This document shows, one piece after another, positions 26,878 to 36,574 of a DNA stretch of 52,761 bases; positions within the stretch are counted from its first letter, which is position 1; each line of letters starts with the position of its first letter. The translations under genes and the position numbers were made by a program. This stretch comes from Clostridiales bacterium DTU069 (GTDB lineage Bacteria; Bacillota; Clostridia; DSM-8532): assembly GCA_001512485.1 (NCBI GenBank), contig LFRV01000038.1, positions 1 to 52,761 of the forward strand. The letters are read 5' to 3'. The notes beneath the pieces were generated by a model. It was not told the DNA's origin. It worked only from the letters and a program-made list of their open reading frames with translations, and ran no database searches.

Positions 26878-27663
26878 ATGCCCATTCTTACCGTCAACAA
26901 ACTGACAAAATCGTTCGGAGGTTTAACCGCCGTATCGAATGTATCGATGGAACTTAATCACGGCGAACTGGTAGGTCTCATCGGACCGAACGGCGCCGGA
27001 AAGACAACCGTATTCAATATGCTGACCGGAATATACGCTCCCTCTTCGGGAAATATAACGCTTTCTACAGGCGGTAGAAGTATACGTTTGAACGGAAAGA
27101 AACCGTATAAAATCTGTAAGGCAGGTATAGCGAGAACATTCCAGAATATCCGGCTGTTTAAGGACCTGACCGTTCTTGACAACGTCCGGATTTCAATGCA
27201 CAAGAATATCCGGTACGGGCTTTTGCATGGAATGTTTCATTCCAGGTTGCATTCGGATGAAGAAAAAAAGCTAATGGATAAAAGTATTGAGCTATTATCC
27301 ATATTAAAACTGGATCATAAAAAGGATGAGCTTGCGAAAAACCTCCCGTACGGAGAGCAGCGTCACCTTGAGATCGTGCGCGCACTGGCGACGGAACCGA
27401 GCCTTCTTCTTCTCGATGAGCCGGCCGCCGGGATGAATCCCGCCGAAACATCCAGGCTGACCGAAGTTATAGGCTGGATCCGTAAAAATTTTGATCTCAC
27501 GATTCTATTGATTGAACATGATATGTCTGTTGTTATGAGAATATGTGAACGCATTTATGTGCTGGATTACGGGATCGTCATTGCCGAAGGCTCTCCCGAT
27601 GAAATAAAAACAAACCAGCGGGTTATCAAGGCATACCTGGGGGAGGATATGCGTAATGCTTGA
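26878..27663 (+). CDS. livG: Branched-chain amino-acid ABC ATPase LivG
   Basis: 261-residue ATP-binding subunit. The Walker A is GPNGAGKTT. In place of the usual LSGGQ the signature reads NLPYGEQRHLEIVRAL, as is normal for LivG. The Walker B is LLLLDEPAAGMNP and the switch His is in LIEHDMSVV. It ends with the LivG-type tail EDMRNA. It overlaps livF by 8 nt. Confidence 0.96.
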   Translation: MPILTVNKLTKSFGGLTAVSNVSMELNHGELVGLIGPNGAGKTTVFNMLTGIYAPSSGNITLSTGGRSIRLNGKKPYKICKAGIARTFQNIRLFKDLTVLDNVRISMHKNIRYGLLHGMFHSRLHSDEEKKLMDKSIELLSILKLDHKKDELAKNLPYGEQRHLEIVRALATEPSLLLLDEPAAGMNPAETSRLTEVIGWIRKNFDLTILLIEHDMSVVMRICERIYVLDYGIVIAEGSPDEIKTNQRVIKAYLGEDMRNA

Positions 27664-28360
27664 AATAAATAATCTGAACGTCCATTTCGGTGTTATACAT
27701 GCGCTGAAAGGAATCTCACTGAAAGTTGAAGAAGGTGAGATTGTCACTCTTATCGGTGCGAACGGCGCCGGGAAAACCACAACCCTGCGTACAATATCGG
27801 GGCTTAAAAAACCTACCGACGGCACAATTTTTTTTAACGGAAACGATATCACATCAGCGTCGCCGCAGGACAGGGTCAGAATGGGCATTTCCCTCGCGCC
27901 CGAAGGACGGCGCATATTCAGCAGTCTGACCGTCCTTGAAAACCTTGAGCTTGGAGCTTACCTCAGACGTGACAAAGCGGAAATAAAAAAAGATATTTCT
28001 ATGGTATATGAACGGTTTCCAATCCTAAAGGACAGGAGAAAACAAGCGGCAGGCACGCTGTCGGGCGGCGAGCAGCAGATGCTTGCGATTGGCCGCGCGT
28101 TAATGAGCAGGCCGAAGCTGTTATGCCTTGACGAGCCTTCAATGGGTCTCGCGCCGCTGCTGGTTCAGGAAATATTCGACATCATACAGGATATCAATCG
28201 AAAAGGAACCACAATACTGCTGGTTGAACAGAATGCAAGCATGGCTTTGCAAATAGCAAACCGCGCATATGTCATGGAAACCGGCACAATATCTTTATCA
28301 GGAACAGGAGCCGAGCTTATGCAGAGCGAAGAAATTAAAAAAGCATATTTGGGAGGTTGA
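27656..28360 (+). CDS. livF: Branched-chain amino-acid ABC ATPase LivF
   Basis: 234-residue second ATPase. Walker A GANGAGKTT, signature LSGGEQQMLAIGRAL, Walker B LLCLDEPSMGLAP and switch LVEQNAS. Length and the C-terminal EEIKKAYLGG are as expected for LivF. It completes a full importer with livJHMG; the stop lies 4 nt before the start of the CBS-ACT gene. Confidence 0.96.
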   Translation: MLEINNLNVHFGVIHALKGISLKVEEGEIVTLIGANGAGKTTTLRTISGLKKPTDGTIFFNGNDITSASPQDRVRMGISLAPEGRRIFSSLTVLENLELGAYLRRDKAEIKKDISMVYERFPILKDRRKQAAGTLSGGEQQMLAIGRALMSRPKLLCLDEPSMGLAPLLVQEIFDIIQDINRKGTTILLVEQNASMALQIANRAYVMETGTISLSGTGAELMQSEEIKKAYLGG

Positions 28361-28364
28361 AACA

Positions 28365-29006
28365 ATGTTTGTAAAAAACAAGATGACTACAAACCCGTTC
28401 ACAATTTCACCGGACCAAACGATACCCGATGCCCACGAAATTATGTCGAAACACAATATCCGGCGCCTTCCTGTTGTTAAAGACGGCAAGCTTGTGGGCG
28501 TTGTTTCGAGAGAAGATATTATGCGCGCCTCACCTTCCATCGCAACAAGCCTGAGCATTAACGAGATTACTTATATCCTGTCGAAAACAAAAATCAGCAA
28601 GGTTATGTCAAAAAATCCTATTACTATATCTCCCGGCGCTCTTTTGGAAGAAGCGGCTACTTTAATGAGAGATAACGGCGTCAGTTTCCTTCCTGTGGTC
28701 GAAAATAACAAGCTGGTCGGAATAATTACCGAAAGCGATATATTTGATTCGTTCATTGACCTGCTCGGATTCCGTGAAAAAGGCACACGCCTGACGATCG
28801 AGGCGCCTGACGAACCGGGTATTTTATCGGAACTGACCGGGATTTTTGCGGAACACGGCGCTAATATAACCAATGTCGCGGTTTACCGCGGACAGGGTGG
28901 TAAAAGTATCGTTGTTATCGGGATCAATTCGCAGAATACCGATAAAATTGAAAATGATATAGAACAAAACGGCTATAAGATAATATACAAGCTTAAAAAT
29001 ATCTGA
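28365..29006 (+). CDS. CBS-pair and ACT domain protein (AcuB-like)
   Basis: 213 residues. Two CBS domains (about 1-60 and 78-130; HNIRRLPVVKDGKLVGVVSRED and NNKLVGIITESD) normally bind adenosyl nucleotides. A C-terminal ACT domain (about 140-213; LTIEAPDEPGILSELTGIFAEHGANITNV) normally binds amino acids. Placed at the end of the liv operon, it may report amino-acid and energy state; its target is unknown. The start has GGGAGG 8 nt upstream; a frame reaching back into livF is rejected. Confidence 0.9.
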   Translation: MFVKNKMTTNPFTISPDQTIPDAHEIMSKHNIRRLPVVKDGKLVGVVSREDIMRASPSIATSLSINEITYILSKTKISKVMSKNPITISPGALLEEAATLMRDNGVSFLPVVENNKLVGIITESDIFDSFIDLLGFREKGTRLTIEAPDEPGILSELTGIFAEHGANITNVAVYRGQGGKSIVVIGINSQNTDKIENDIEQNGYKIIYKLKNI

Positions 29007-29024
29007 TGTGTTTTAAAAAAAACA

Positions 29025-29066
29025 AAACGCCTGAAAAGAGTTCCGCGCTTTTCAGGCGTTTATTTA
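29025..29066. terminator. Bidirectional terminator between the liv and NRPS operons
   Basis: AAACGCCTGAAAAG pairs with CTTTTCAGGCGTTT around a 9-nt loop, with A-run and T-run flanks. It marks the 3' end of both convergent operons. Confidence 0.93.
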
Positions 29067-29087
29067 TTTGCCGGCCGTTAATTGATA

Positions 29088-30605
29088 TTATTCGAATGAT
29101 GCCGCAAACTCTTTTTCAATATCCGAATAATTTTCGAGCATTTTAACAAACACATTTACAACATCGGCGTCAAACTGGGTGCCGGCTCCTTCTTTAAGCT
29201 GCTGTATTGCCGTATTCAGATCCAGTTTTGAGCGATACCTTCTATCCGACATCATCGCGTCGAAAGCGTCGGCAACCGATACAATTCTGGCCAGAAACGG
29301 TATTTCATCCCCCTTCAGACCGTCAGGATATCCCTTGCCGTCCATCCTTTCATGATGGCATTTCACAACCGGGACAACATCCTTGAACATAGAAATCACC
29401 GAAAGTATCCGGGCGCCCGTTATCGGATGTTTTTTAATCACTTCATATTCTTTTACGCTTAATTTATCGCTTTTAAACAGTATGTCATCGGTTATTCCCG
29501 TTTTGCCGACATCATGGAACAGACCCGCCACCCTAAGTATTTCAATTTCTGACTCGCTCAGTCCTAAAAGATTTCCGACTTTCACGCAGTAAAACGACAC
29601 GCGATCGGAATGCCCGCGCATATATTCATCCTTCGTGTCAACCACCTGGCGGAGCGCTTCAATAGTATCCATATACCTGATTCTAAGCTGCTCATATGTC
29701 CGGTTTAACTCTTCATTTTGCATATTCAGAAGAGAATGCAGAAAAGCGTTCGTAAGGGCCGAAGCCGCCTGGGCGGCGTAAATCTCCAGCAGTTTGTAAC
29801 CCTCCGCGATGTCGGTTGTAAGGCTTTCAACACTTTCCACATATAAAACCCCGATGCACTCGGAAAACTCATTAACAAGCGGAAGGATAATACCTGACTG
29901 TATTTTTAGCGGCTGCTTTGACATCTTTGCCCTACCGATATCTTCGAGCATTTTCGAACTGAGCATCGGCACAAAATCTGAAATTTTAGCCCTGTATTTG
30001 CCTATTCCTCGGAAAATACTCTTTTTTGAACTGTTATCCCCTGAAATATTGTCAACGAGAATAAAGGCGTTTTCACTGTTAAGCAGCGACATTAACTGAA
30101 TCAGAATATCCTCGAGAATATTTCCCAAAGGCTGAAGCTGGTATATTTTAGGTACAGCATGAAGTATCTTGTTTAAGCCGTCCCTGAATTGTTTTATCGT
30201 ATTCATCATATTTATTGATTTTATACCGGACTCAATCAACAACTGCAATTGATCGAAACGATCGCTTTTTTCGCAGTATCCCTGGATGTCAAGCGCCTTT
30301 ATTGTATCAAGAGGCGGAGCCAAATCCTTATGCCCTGTGAGAAGAAGAATATATAGATCGGTATTGAACTGCCGTATACATTTTACAACTTCATCTCCGT
30401 GTATAGGCACCATTAAATAGTCGAGGATCATCAAGTCAAAGTGCTCATTTCTTACTTTTTCAATCGCTTCCAAAGGATTTGTTGTCCCTTCGAAATAATA
30501 GCCGCTTCGCTTCAGCAAAATAGACAGCGAATCTATAATTCCCTGTTCATCATCAACTATAAGAATTTTAGTATTTCCCGATAAAGCAGACCTTTTCTTT
30601 CTCAT
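29088..30605 (-). CDS. Response regulator with GAF and HD-GYP domains
   Basis: 505 residues. Receiver 12-130 with phospho-acceptor Asp62 (LMILDYLMVP; one residue longer before the Pro than usual), Thr90 and Lys113. A GAF-like domain covers about 165-290. The HD-GYP domain covers about 315-490 with intact HD364-365 (LFHDVGK) and HHERMDGKGYP at 417-427. HD-GYP proteins with all these residues hydrolyse cyclic-di-GMP, so phosphorylation should change its level. It is the last gene of the operon, 24 nt after the kinase, with a GGGGGG ribosome-binding site. The kinase next door is the natural partner. Confidence 0.93.
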   Translation of the reverse strand: MRKKRSALSGNTKILIVDDEQGIIDSLSILLKRSGYYFEGTTNPLEAIEKVRNEHFDLMILDYLMVPIHGDEVVKCIRQFNTDLYILLLTGHKDLAPPLDTIKALDIQGYCEKSDRFDQLQLLIESGIKSINMMNTIKQFRDGLNKILHAVPKIYQLQPLGNILEDILIQLMSLLNSENAFILVDNISGDNSSKKSIFRGIGKYRAKISDFVPMLSSKMLEDIGRAKMSKQPLKIQSGIILPLVNEFSECIGVLYVESVESLTTDIAEGYKLLEIYAAQAASALTNAFLHSLLNMQNEELNRTYEQLRIRYMDTIEALRQVVDTKDEYMRGHSDRVSFYCVKVGNLLGLSESEIEILRVAGLFHDVGKTGITDDILFKSDKLSVKEYEVIKKHPITGARILSVISMFKDVVPVVKCHHERMDGKGYPDGLKGDEIPFLARIVSVADAFDAMMSDRRYRSKLDLNTAIQQLKEGAGTQFDADVVNVFVKMLENYSDIEKEFAASFE

Positions 30606-30629
30606 TAGTGTTATTCGCCCCCCAAATTT

Positions 30630-32453
30630 TTAACCTGCCTGACTTGCTTTTCGGGGAAGTCGAACGTAAAAGGTTGTGCCTTTCCCTTCTTCGGATTCAA
30701 ACCACATTTCCCCGCCGAATCGTCCCTTAATTGTTGAATAGGACATATACAATCCAAGTCCCGTGCCGGCTGTCCCTTTTGTTGTAACCATCTCCTTCAG
30801 GAGTTTATGTTTTATACTGTCTGGAACTCCTTTGGCATAATCTTTTATGGCAAAGAGAATAGATTCATCATCACCATCAATATAAAAGTCAATTGAGCCG
30901 GTTTTCCCTTCATAAGCCTGAATAGCGTTTATAATAATATTATCGAAAACTTGAATTAAACTATTAATATCTCCATTCAGTTCACTTGATAAATCTACGC
31001 TGATTTTTGTGTTCAGTTCGCATTTATACCTGATAAGTTCGTATTTCATTAATATTTGTATTCTTTTTACCAGTTCATTTATAGTAAAGCTTACCATTGA
31101 TGAAGCGCTCAGCTTCACCGCCTGGCCTTTGACTGCGTCGATGACATCGGATACATATGAACAATACGGCTTTATTTTGTTCAGCCACGACAGCATTTCA
31201 TCGGCGATTTCGTAGTGATCGGATACCGTAACGTTTTCATCCCCTATCGATGCCCTGTACTCGGCGACAAGATCCTTCACCCCTTCAACAATACCCGCAA
31301 TAGACATTATCGGCGTTTTAAGGTTGTGCGCAATTCCGCCGATCAGGTGCCCAAGAGACGCAAGTCTTTCCTGTTCCATCATAATAGCATGTTTTTCCTC
31401 GATAGCTTCAAGGTGACGTATATTTTCGGTTATATCCCTGAACAATATTACCGTACTCAATTGGCTTTTGTTAATAATGATAGGCGTAACCTCAACAGAA
31501 AAATACTTGTCATAATTCCCTTTTTGTATGTGTTTCTCAAACGTGACCGACATAGCCGATACTTTAGCCATGTTTATAAAGTCAATCAGGTTATTGTCGG
31601 CATCAATAAGGCATGTGCCCTGAAATACTTCCTGCAGGCTCTTGCTTCTCGATATTGTCAGGATTTTCTCGAAAGCCAATTCCATCGTTTTGTTATAATC
31701 AATAATCCTGTATTCATCATTCACAACCATAAATCCGTCCGAAATCTTATCCACTATCGTTCTAAGAGCAATCGGCGATATACTTAAAAAGTGGTATCTG
31801 AATATGGCAATCGCAATAAACAGCACAGCAGCTGAAAACGAAATAGCCGTGGTATAAAGAGGTACCTTAATTAATCTTGTTATAATTACTATGTTGGTCA
31901 CTAAAGGAATAGCCGATCCAATAGCAATCAGTACTGACTGTCTTGAGAAGTAGCCGGAATTTTTTATCGAAAAACTGATAAGATAATATATCCCTGTTGA
32001 AATATAACTATACATAAATATGCTGTGGATGATGAAATACGGACCATAAACAATCCTGTCATTATATATTGAAAAATGAATAAAAAACAGGTTATGGTAT
32101 GGGTTTGTCAGGAGCATTGCATATGAAACCACCGGAGGAACAAACAGCAATAAGTGTTTTAAGCCGAATCTGATTTTGGTGTTCGCATAAATAAGGCCTG
32201 TCAACAGCCAGGAAAAAGGGATAAAACACAAACCGATATTCCAGATATAGACGAACAGCATGTTTGATGATCCGGTGTTTAGTCTGTAATATGACTCCAA
32301 AAGATATCCTATACTCCACACAAGCAGCAGCAGGATATTTACCAGAAATATAAACTGTATCTGCCCTTTTTTCCGAATACTTAAAATATAGATAAGCAGT
32401 ATCACTATCAGTATTGTTGAAATATGTAACAACACAAATAAAAAATTTTCCAT
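30630..32453 (-). CDS. 7TM-PAS sensor histidine kinase
   Basis: 607 residues. Seven hydrophobic helices in residues 1-222 form the 7TM histidine-kinase N-terminal region, including LLTNPYHNLFF, which is characteristic of that family. A PAS domain follows (235-345; ISDGFMVVNDEYRIIDYNKTMELAF). The H-box is LGHLIGGIAHNLKTP with His376, where the usual Glu after His is Asn. The ATPase domain (about 490-603) has NIIINAIQAYEG and GTGLGLYMS; the first glycine box is weakened (DYAKGV). The 7TM domain suggests sensing of a small or hydrophobic ligand at or in the membrane. It lies 30 nt after the NRPS stop, with GGAG before its ATG. Confidence 0.93.
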   Translation of the reverse strand: MENFLFVLLHISTILIVILLIYILSIRKKGQIQFIFLVNILLLLVWSIGYLLESYYRLNTGSSNMLFVYIWNIGLCFIPFSWLLTGLIYANTKIRFGLKHLLLFVPPVVSYAMLLTNPYHNLFFIHFSIYNDRIVYGPYFIIHSIFMYSYISTGIYYLISFSIKNSGYFSRQSVLIAIGSAIPLVTNIVIITRLIKVPLYTTAISFSAAVLFIAIAIFRYHFLSISPIALRTIVDKISDGFMVVNDEYRIIDYNKTMELAFEKILTISRSKSLQEVFQGTCLIDADNNLIDFINMAKVSAMSVTFEKHIQKGNYDKYFSVEVTPIIINKSQLSTVILFRDITENIRHLEAIEEKHAIMMEQERLASLGHLIGGIAHNLKTPIMSIAGIVEGVKDLVAEYRASIGDENVTVSDHYEIADEMLSWLNKIKPYCSYVSDVIDAVKGQAVKLSASSMVSFTINELVKRIQILMKYELIRYKCELNTKISVDLSSELNGDINSLIQVFDNIIINAIQAYEGKTGSIDFYIDGDDESILFAIKDYAKGVPDSIKHKLLKEMVTTKGTAGTGLGLYMSYSTIKGRFGGEMWFESEEGKGTTFYVRLPRKASQAG

Positions 32454-32483
32454 CTCTAGTTATTCTCCATTTTTCAATATGCC

Positions 32484-35400
32484 TTATTTATTAAGAATAA
32501 CATTAATGTCTTTTGATAATATATTTACAGAAGGCTGCGACAGCAAACTGTAATGATCCGCTTCAATAACAATGTTTGATACAGGGTTTAAACAATATTT
32601 ATTCCATTCACTTACATTTTTCCTATAGTCCGCAATATTCGTATCAAGCAATGCGCTGTAAAAATTCACCCGGCTTTTTATTTTTTTCTGCGGATAGTAC
32701 TTCATCCTGATTTTATGTATAAACACTATTCTCTTTAAATACTTAACAAGCTCGTCGGGCGACGCGGAACACTGCGGAGGCAAAATAAGCCTGATATCTT
32801 CCGGTAGATTTTTTACGAATGAAGCAATATCAATATTTCCGCTTAATAACTTACCAAATAATGCCCGCCACAATTGTTCATTGTTCAGTTCGCCGGAACC
32901 GCTTTTCCCCAGGATATTATTCAAAAACTCCGATTCTGCACGTTCACTGAAAAATGCATTTCCTTCCCAGTTTTTTGGAGCAATGGTATTCATTAATCCC
33001 AAAAAACCTATTTCGTGTCCGTCCCGTTCCAGAATTCCGGCCATTTCAAACGCTATAGCTCCCCCTATGCACCATCCTGCCAGATAATAAGGACCTTTGG
33101 GCTGTACACTTTGCAAGCTTTCGACATACCTTTCCGCTAACGAATATATACTCTTGTTGTCATACAGAACTTCATCGACAGCCTGTATTCCCCAAACAGA
33201 AAAGCTTTTATCAATCAGTTTGCCTAATTCAAAATAACATGCGACTTCCCCATTCCCAGCATGGACAAGGAATATGTTATTTTTTCTCCCTTCGGTGATT
33301 CTTACTATGTTTTCGGGTTTATCTAAGCTTTTATCGCTCTTCATACGTTCTTCTATATACTGGGCCATTTTTCTTATGGTTAATGATTCATTCATAATGC
33401 TGATAGGAATTTCTACCTGATATTTTGATGATGTCTTCGATACGACCTGGATAATGCTTAATGAATCGCCCCCGGCATCAATAAATTCGCTATCTACTCC
33501 AAAATTACTTTCCTGTAATACGTCCGACCAAATACTATATAATTCTCTTTCCAAATCTGTTTCGGGTTTAGTGAACGCTTCCGAAACCAAACTTGATACA
33601 TCGGGTTTCGGCAGCAGCCGTTCATCTATTTTCCCATTGGGTGATAACGGCATTTTGTCAACCCTGATAAAAAAGGCCGGTATCATATAAAGAGGCAAGT
33701 ATTTTTTCAAATCCGCTTTGATTTGTTTTATGTCAACATCATTCCGAGAAACATAATATACGCACAGTTTCTTATTGGCATCATCACCAATTACCGCCAC
33801 ATGGACCTTGTTTATATCACTTACTTCCAGTATCCGTTTTTCAATCTCTTCAAGCTCTATCCTAAACCCTCTTATTTTCACCTGAGAATCGGCGCGTCCC
33901 AGGATGTCTATTTCGCCTTCGGCCAGCCACCTGCCAAGATCGCCTGATTTATACAGTTTTTCATCTTGTGAAAACGGGCTTTGAATAAACACCGAATCGG
34001 TTAATTTTTTATTATTGATATATCCTATTGCCAATCCATGCCCACCGATATATATTTCTCCGACAACTCCTATCGGAACAGGCAGTAAGTTCTTATCAAG
34101 AATGTATATTTTAGCGTTATTCATCGGTCTGCCTATTGTTATTTTATCCGTTTTCGTTAATTCCGCCGAAGTAACAATAACAGTGGTTTCTGTAGGACCG
34201 TAACCGTTAAGAACAACAGCGTTCGTGTACTTTTTCAAACTTGATAACAGTTCTTTAGTGACCTTTTCCCCTGCTAACACTATTTGATAAACATTATGCA
34301 TCGAATCGCGAAAATCCGTATTTTTTATAAAATAATGCATTTGTGAAGGAGTTGAAACAACCATATCGACACAGTATTTTTTTATTAATCGGGATAACAA
34401 TACCGGATCCTTTCTTTCGGCATCATTAGCCATAACCAACGTAAGACCCTTATAAAATGCAGGAATTGTTTCAATAAAGAACACATCAAAGGAAAACGAA
34501 GTAAGCGACAGAACGGTTTTTATTTTATTATAGTCAATCCTGTCAAATAAACCGTATACGAAATTAATTAACGATCTGTGTTTAATCATTACACCCTTCG
34601 GTTTTCCGGTAGACCCGGATGTATATATTATATAAGCCAAGCTTTCCGGGTTGCTGACATAACTTTGGCTTTGACCCGAATATGCATAATTCTGCGGATC
34701 AAAAAGATTAATACGATCTATTTTCACATCCACATCGGGAACATTTTTGCAATCGGCGCCGGTTAACAGCAGCTTTGCGTTGCTGTTTTGCAGCATGTAA
34801 TTCACTCTTTCCGCTGGGTAAATTTGATCTATCGGAAGAAAAGCGGCACCCGCCTTTAACACCGCGAGCATACCGACAATCATCTCTATCGAACGGCTGA
34901 CCATAATTGCCGCAACATCACCCGGTTTTATCCCCTTTTCCCTTAACAGCACGGCCAGTGAATTAGCCTTTTCATTCAATTGTTTGTATGTTATGCTTTT
35001 ATCATCGCAGATAACGGCCGTATTATCGGGAGTTTTCCTGACCTGCTGTTCAAAAAGTTCGTGAATAGTTTTGTCCTTCGGATAGTCCGCTTCCGTGTCA
35101 TTAAACTCATACAAAACCTTTCTTTTTTCACTCTCGGGCAGCATTTCTATTGCGCTGATCTTTTTCGGAGGATTATCAAGAGCATGCCACAGCAGGCTTA
35201 ACATATGGTGATGTATGAATTCAATTTCCTTGTCATAGTAAAGGTCTTTATGGTAGTCGTAATCAATAATTACGGTTTCTTCGTCATCCCTGTCATTCAC
35301 ATGGATTGTCAGAGAATTGGACTGATGCCCGTTGAAATGCCATCTCGCTGAATAATTAATATCTGTTTTATCATATTTCGTATTCTGATACGACAGCACA

Positions 35401-36455
35401 ATATCATATAAATTGCCGGGGAAATCGTGCTTTTCCCGGACCTTCTTAAGTATCAGCTCATACGGATATCTCTGATGCCTGTATGAAGAAGAACATACCT
35501 GAAGTATACTGCGGCTGAACTCGGTGAAGCTCGTTTCGTCATTTATTTTGATGCGTAAAGGAACTGTGCTTACGAACATGCCTACCGTATTTTTTTCGGT
35601 CTGGTTAAGCCTGTTAAGTATCGGCGTGCCGATAATTATATCTTCTTTGCCCGTCACCCTGTTTATATACATCGATAAAGCTGACAAAAACAACGGGTAC
35701 AGGGTTATCCTGTTTTCGGCACAATACTGCCTTAGTTTCCGGACAAATTTTTTGGGCGCGACAAACGTCTTTCTTTTTGATTCCGTTGATACGAGATTTG
35801 TTTTTCGCGTTTTAAGAACAGTCGCTTCAAACGGCTCACTATAAACCTCTTCCCAATAAGCTGCGTCTTTCTGCATGCGGTTTGATTTATAATACTCCAT
35901 TTCGGTTTCCACATACGATAAATACGACGGGATAACCATTTGATCGTCCTGAATCGCATCACCGTTTTTAAGCGCCTTGTAATACCCCGTTACCAAACTG
36001 CATGATAAAGCCATAGACCACGCGTCAAACACTATGTGATGAAAGTTTGAGAATATTCCGCCCTCTTTGTCGCTTATCTTCAACAGAACAAAACGATATA
36101 AATCGCTGTTCAAAAGCTCGAACGGCTTTTTTGCCTCGTTAGCGTTCCACTCATACAATGCCGCTATAGGATCTTCATACTGTGAAAAATCAATAAAATC
36201 AATGGGCTTGTCCTGATATGGATGAACATACTGGCGCGGCTCTCCATTCTCATTAACGCAAATGCGCAGGCGTATACTTTCGTTATTCTTTATGTAAAGC
36301 TTCAAAGCTTCTTCAAGCAAGCCATAATCAATATTGTCTTCTTTAATTCTTATCGTGCCTGAAATATTCGAAATGGAAGTACCGGGATACATTTTTTCGG
36401 TATACCAGATTGACAATTGCGGAGAGGTTAACGGATATAATTTTTTCTCCAACAT
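32484..36455 (-). CDS. Single-module non-ribosomal peptide synthetase, C-A-T-TE
   Basis: 1323 residues. Condensation domain 1-445 with HHIVFDA at 139-145 (the usual final Gly is Ala). Adenylation domain 465-945: YTSGSTGKPKG at 611-621, GYGPTETT at 751-758, KIRGFRIE near 860-867 and Lys942 in NGKID. Extracted specificity positions read D V I V V A G V I K; I cannot assign the amino acid. Carrier domain 965-1040 with Ser998 in GGDSL. Thioesterase 1060-1323, whose nucleophile elbow is GWCIGG: Cys1129 replaces Ser, the acidic position is Asn1156 and the base is His1301. With a leading C domain and one A domain, the product could be an N-acyl amino acid or a small self-condensed peptide. GGAGG lies 5 nt before the ATG. 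No export, MbtH or carrier-activating gene is near. Confidence 0.95.
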   Translation of the reverse strand: MLEKKLYPLTSPQLSIWYTEKMYPGTSISNISGTIRIKEDNIDYGLLEEALKLYIKNNESIRLRICVNENGEPRQYVHPYQDKPIDFIDFSQYEDPIAALYEWNANEAKKPFELLNSDLYRFVLLKISDKEGGIFSNFHHIVFDAWSMALSCSLVTGYYKALKNGDAIQDDQMVIPSYLSYVETEMEYYKSNRMQKDAAYWEEVYSEPFEATVLKTRKTNLVSTESKRKTFVAPKKFVRKLRQYCAENRITLYPLFLSALSMYINRVTGKEDIIIGTPILNRLNQTEKNTVGMFVSTVPLRIKINDETSFTEFSRSILQVCSSSYRHQRYPYELILKKVREKHDFPGNLYDIVLSYQNTKYDKTDINYSARWHFNGHQSNSLTIHVNDRDDEETVIIDYDYHKDLYYDKEIEFIHHHMLSLLWHALDNPPKKISAIEMLPESEKRKVLYEFNDTEADYPKDKTIHELFEQQVRKTPDNTAVICDDKSITYKQLNEKANSLAVLLREKGIKPGDVAAIMVSRSIEMIVGMLAVLKAGAAFLPIDQIYPAERVNYMLQNSNAKLLLTGADCKNVPDVDVKIDRINLFDPQNYAYSGQSQSYVSNPESLAYIIYTSGSTGKPKGVMIKHRSLINFVYGLFDRIDYNKIKTVLSLTSFSFDVFFIETIPAFYKGLTLVMANDAERKDPVLLSRLIKKYCVDMVVSTPSQMHYFIKNTDFRDSMHNVYQIVLAGEKVTKELLSSLKKYTNAVVLNGYGPTETTVIVTSAELTKTDKITIGRPMNNAKIYILDKNLLPVPIGVVGEIYIGGHGLAIGYINNKKLTDSVFIQSPFSQDEKLYKSGDLGRWLAEGEIDILGRADSQVKIRGFRIELEEIEKRILEVSDINKVHVAVIGDDANKKLCVYYVSRNDVDIKQIKADLKKYLPLYMIPAFFIRVDKMPLSPNGKIDERLLPKPDVSSLVSEAFTKPETDLERELYSIWSDVLQESNFGVDSEFIDAGGDSLSIIQVVSKTSSKYQVEIPISIMNESLTIRKMAQYIEERMKSDKSLDKPENIVRITEGRKNNIFLVHAGNGEVACYFELGKLIDKSFSVWGIQAVDEVLYDNKSIYSLAERYVESLQSVQPKGPYYLAGWCIGGAIAFEMAGILERDGHEIGFLGLMNTIAPKNWEGNAFFSERAESEFLNNILGKSGSGELNNEQLWRALFGKLLSGNIDIASFVKNLPEDIRLILPPQCSASPDELVKYLKRIVFIHKIRMKYYPQKKIKSRVNFYSALLDTNIADYRKNVSEWNKYCLNPVSNIVIEADHYSLLSQPSVNILSKDINVILNK

Positions 36456-36481
36456 ATATGCCTCCGTTAATGCTTTTTTCG

Positions 36482-36501
36482 TTAGATTACATCTAATTTT
36501 A
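36482..36501 (-). promoter_or_regulatory. Palindrome at the NRPS promoter
   Basis: TTAGATTACATCTAA (6-3-6 perfect inverted repeat, 36482-36496) touches TAAAAT, a plausible minus-strand -10 (36496-36501). The repeat would cover the transcription start, 27 nt before the NRPS start codon. A matching -35 is not clear. Confidence 0.5.
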
Positions 36502-36574
36502 CCATATTAAGACTAAATTCGCTATGACAAAATAAAATAAACAGGATATTAAGGTAATAATTTCCCGATATTTC

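Noticed and set aside
31215-31787. A 190-codon plus-strand frame
   Set aside because: Antisense to the 7TM histidine kinase PAS and H-box region, which is clearly coding on the other strand.
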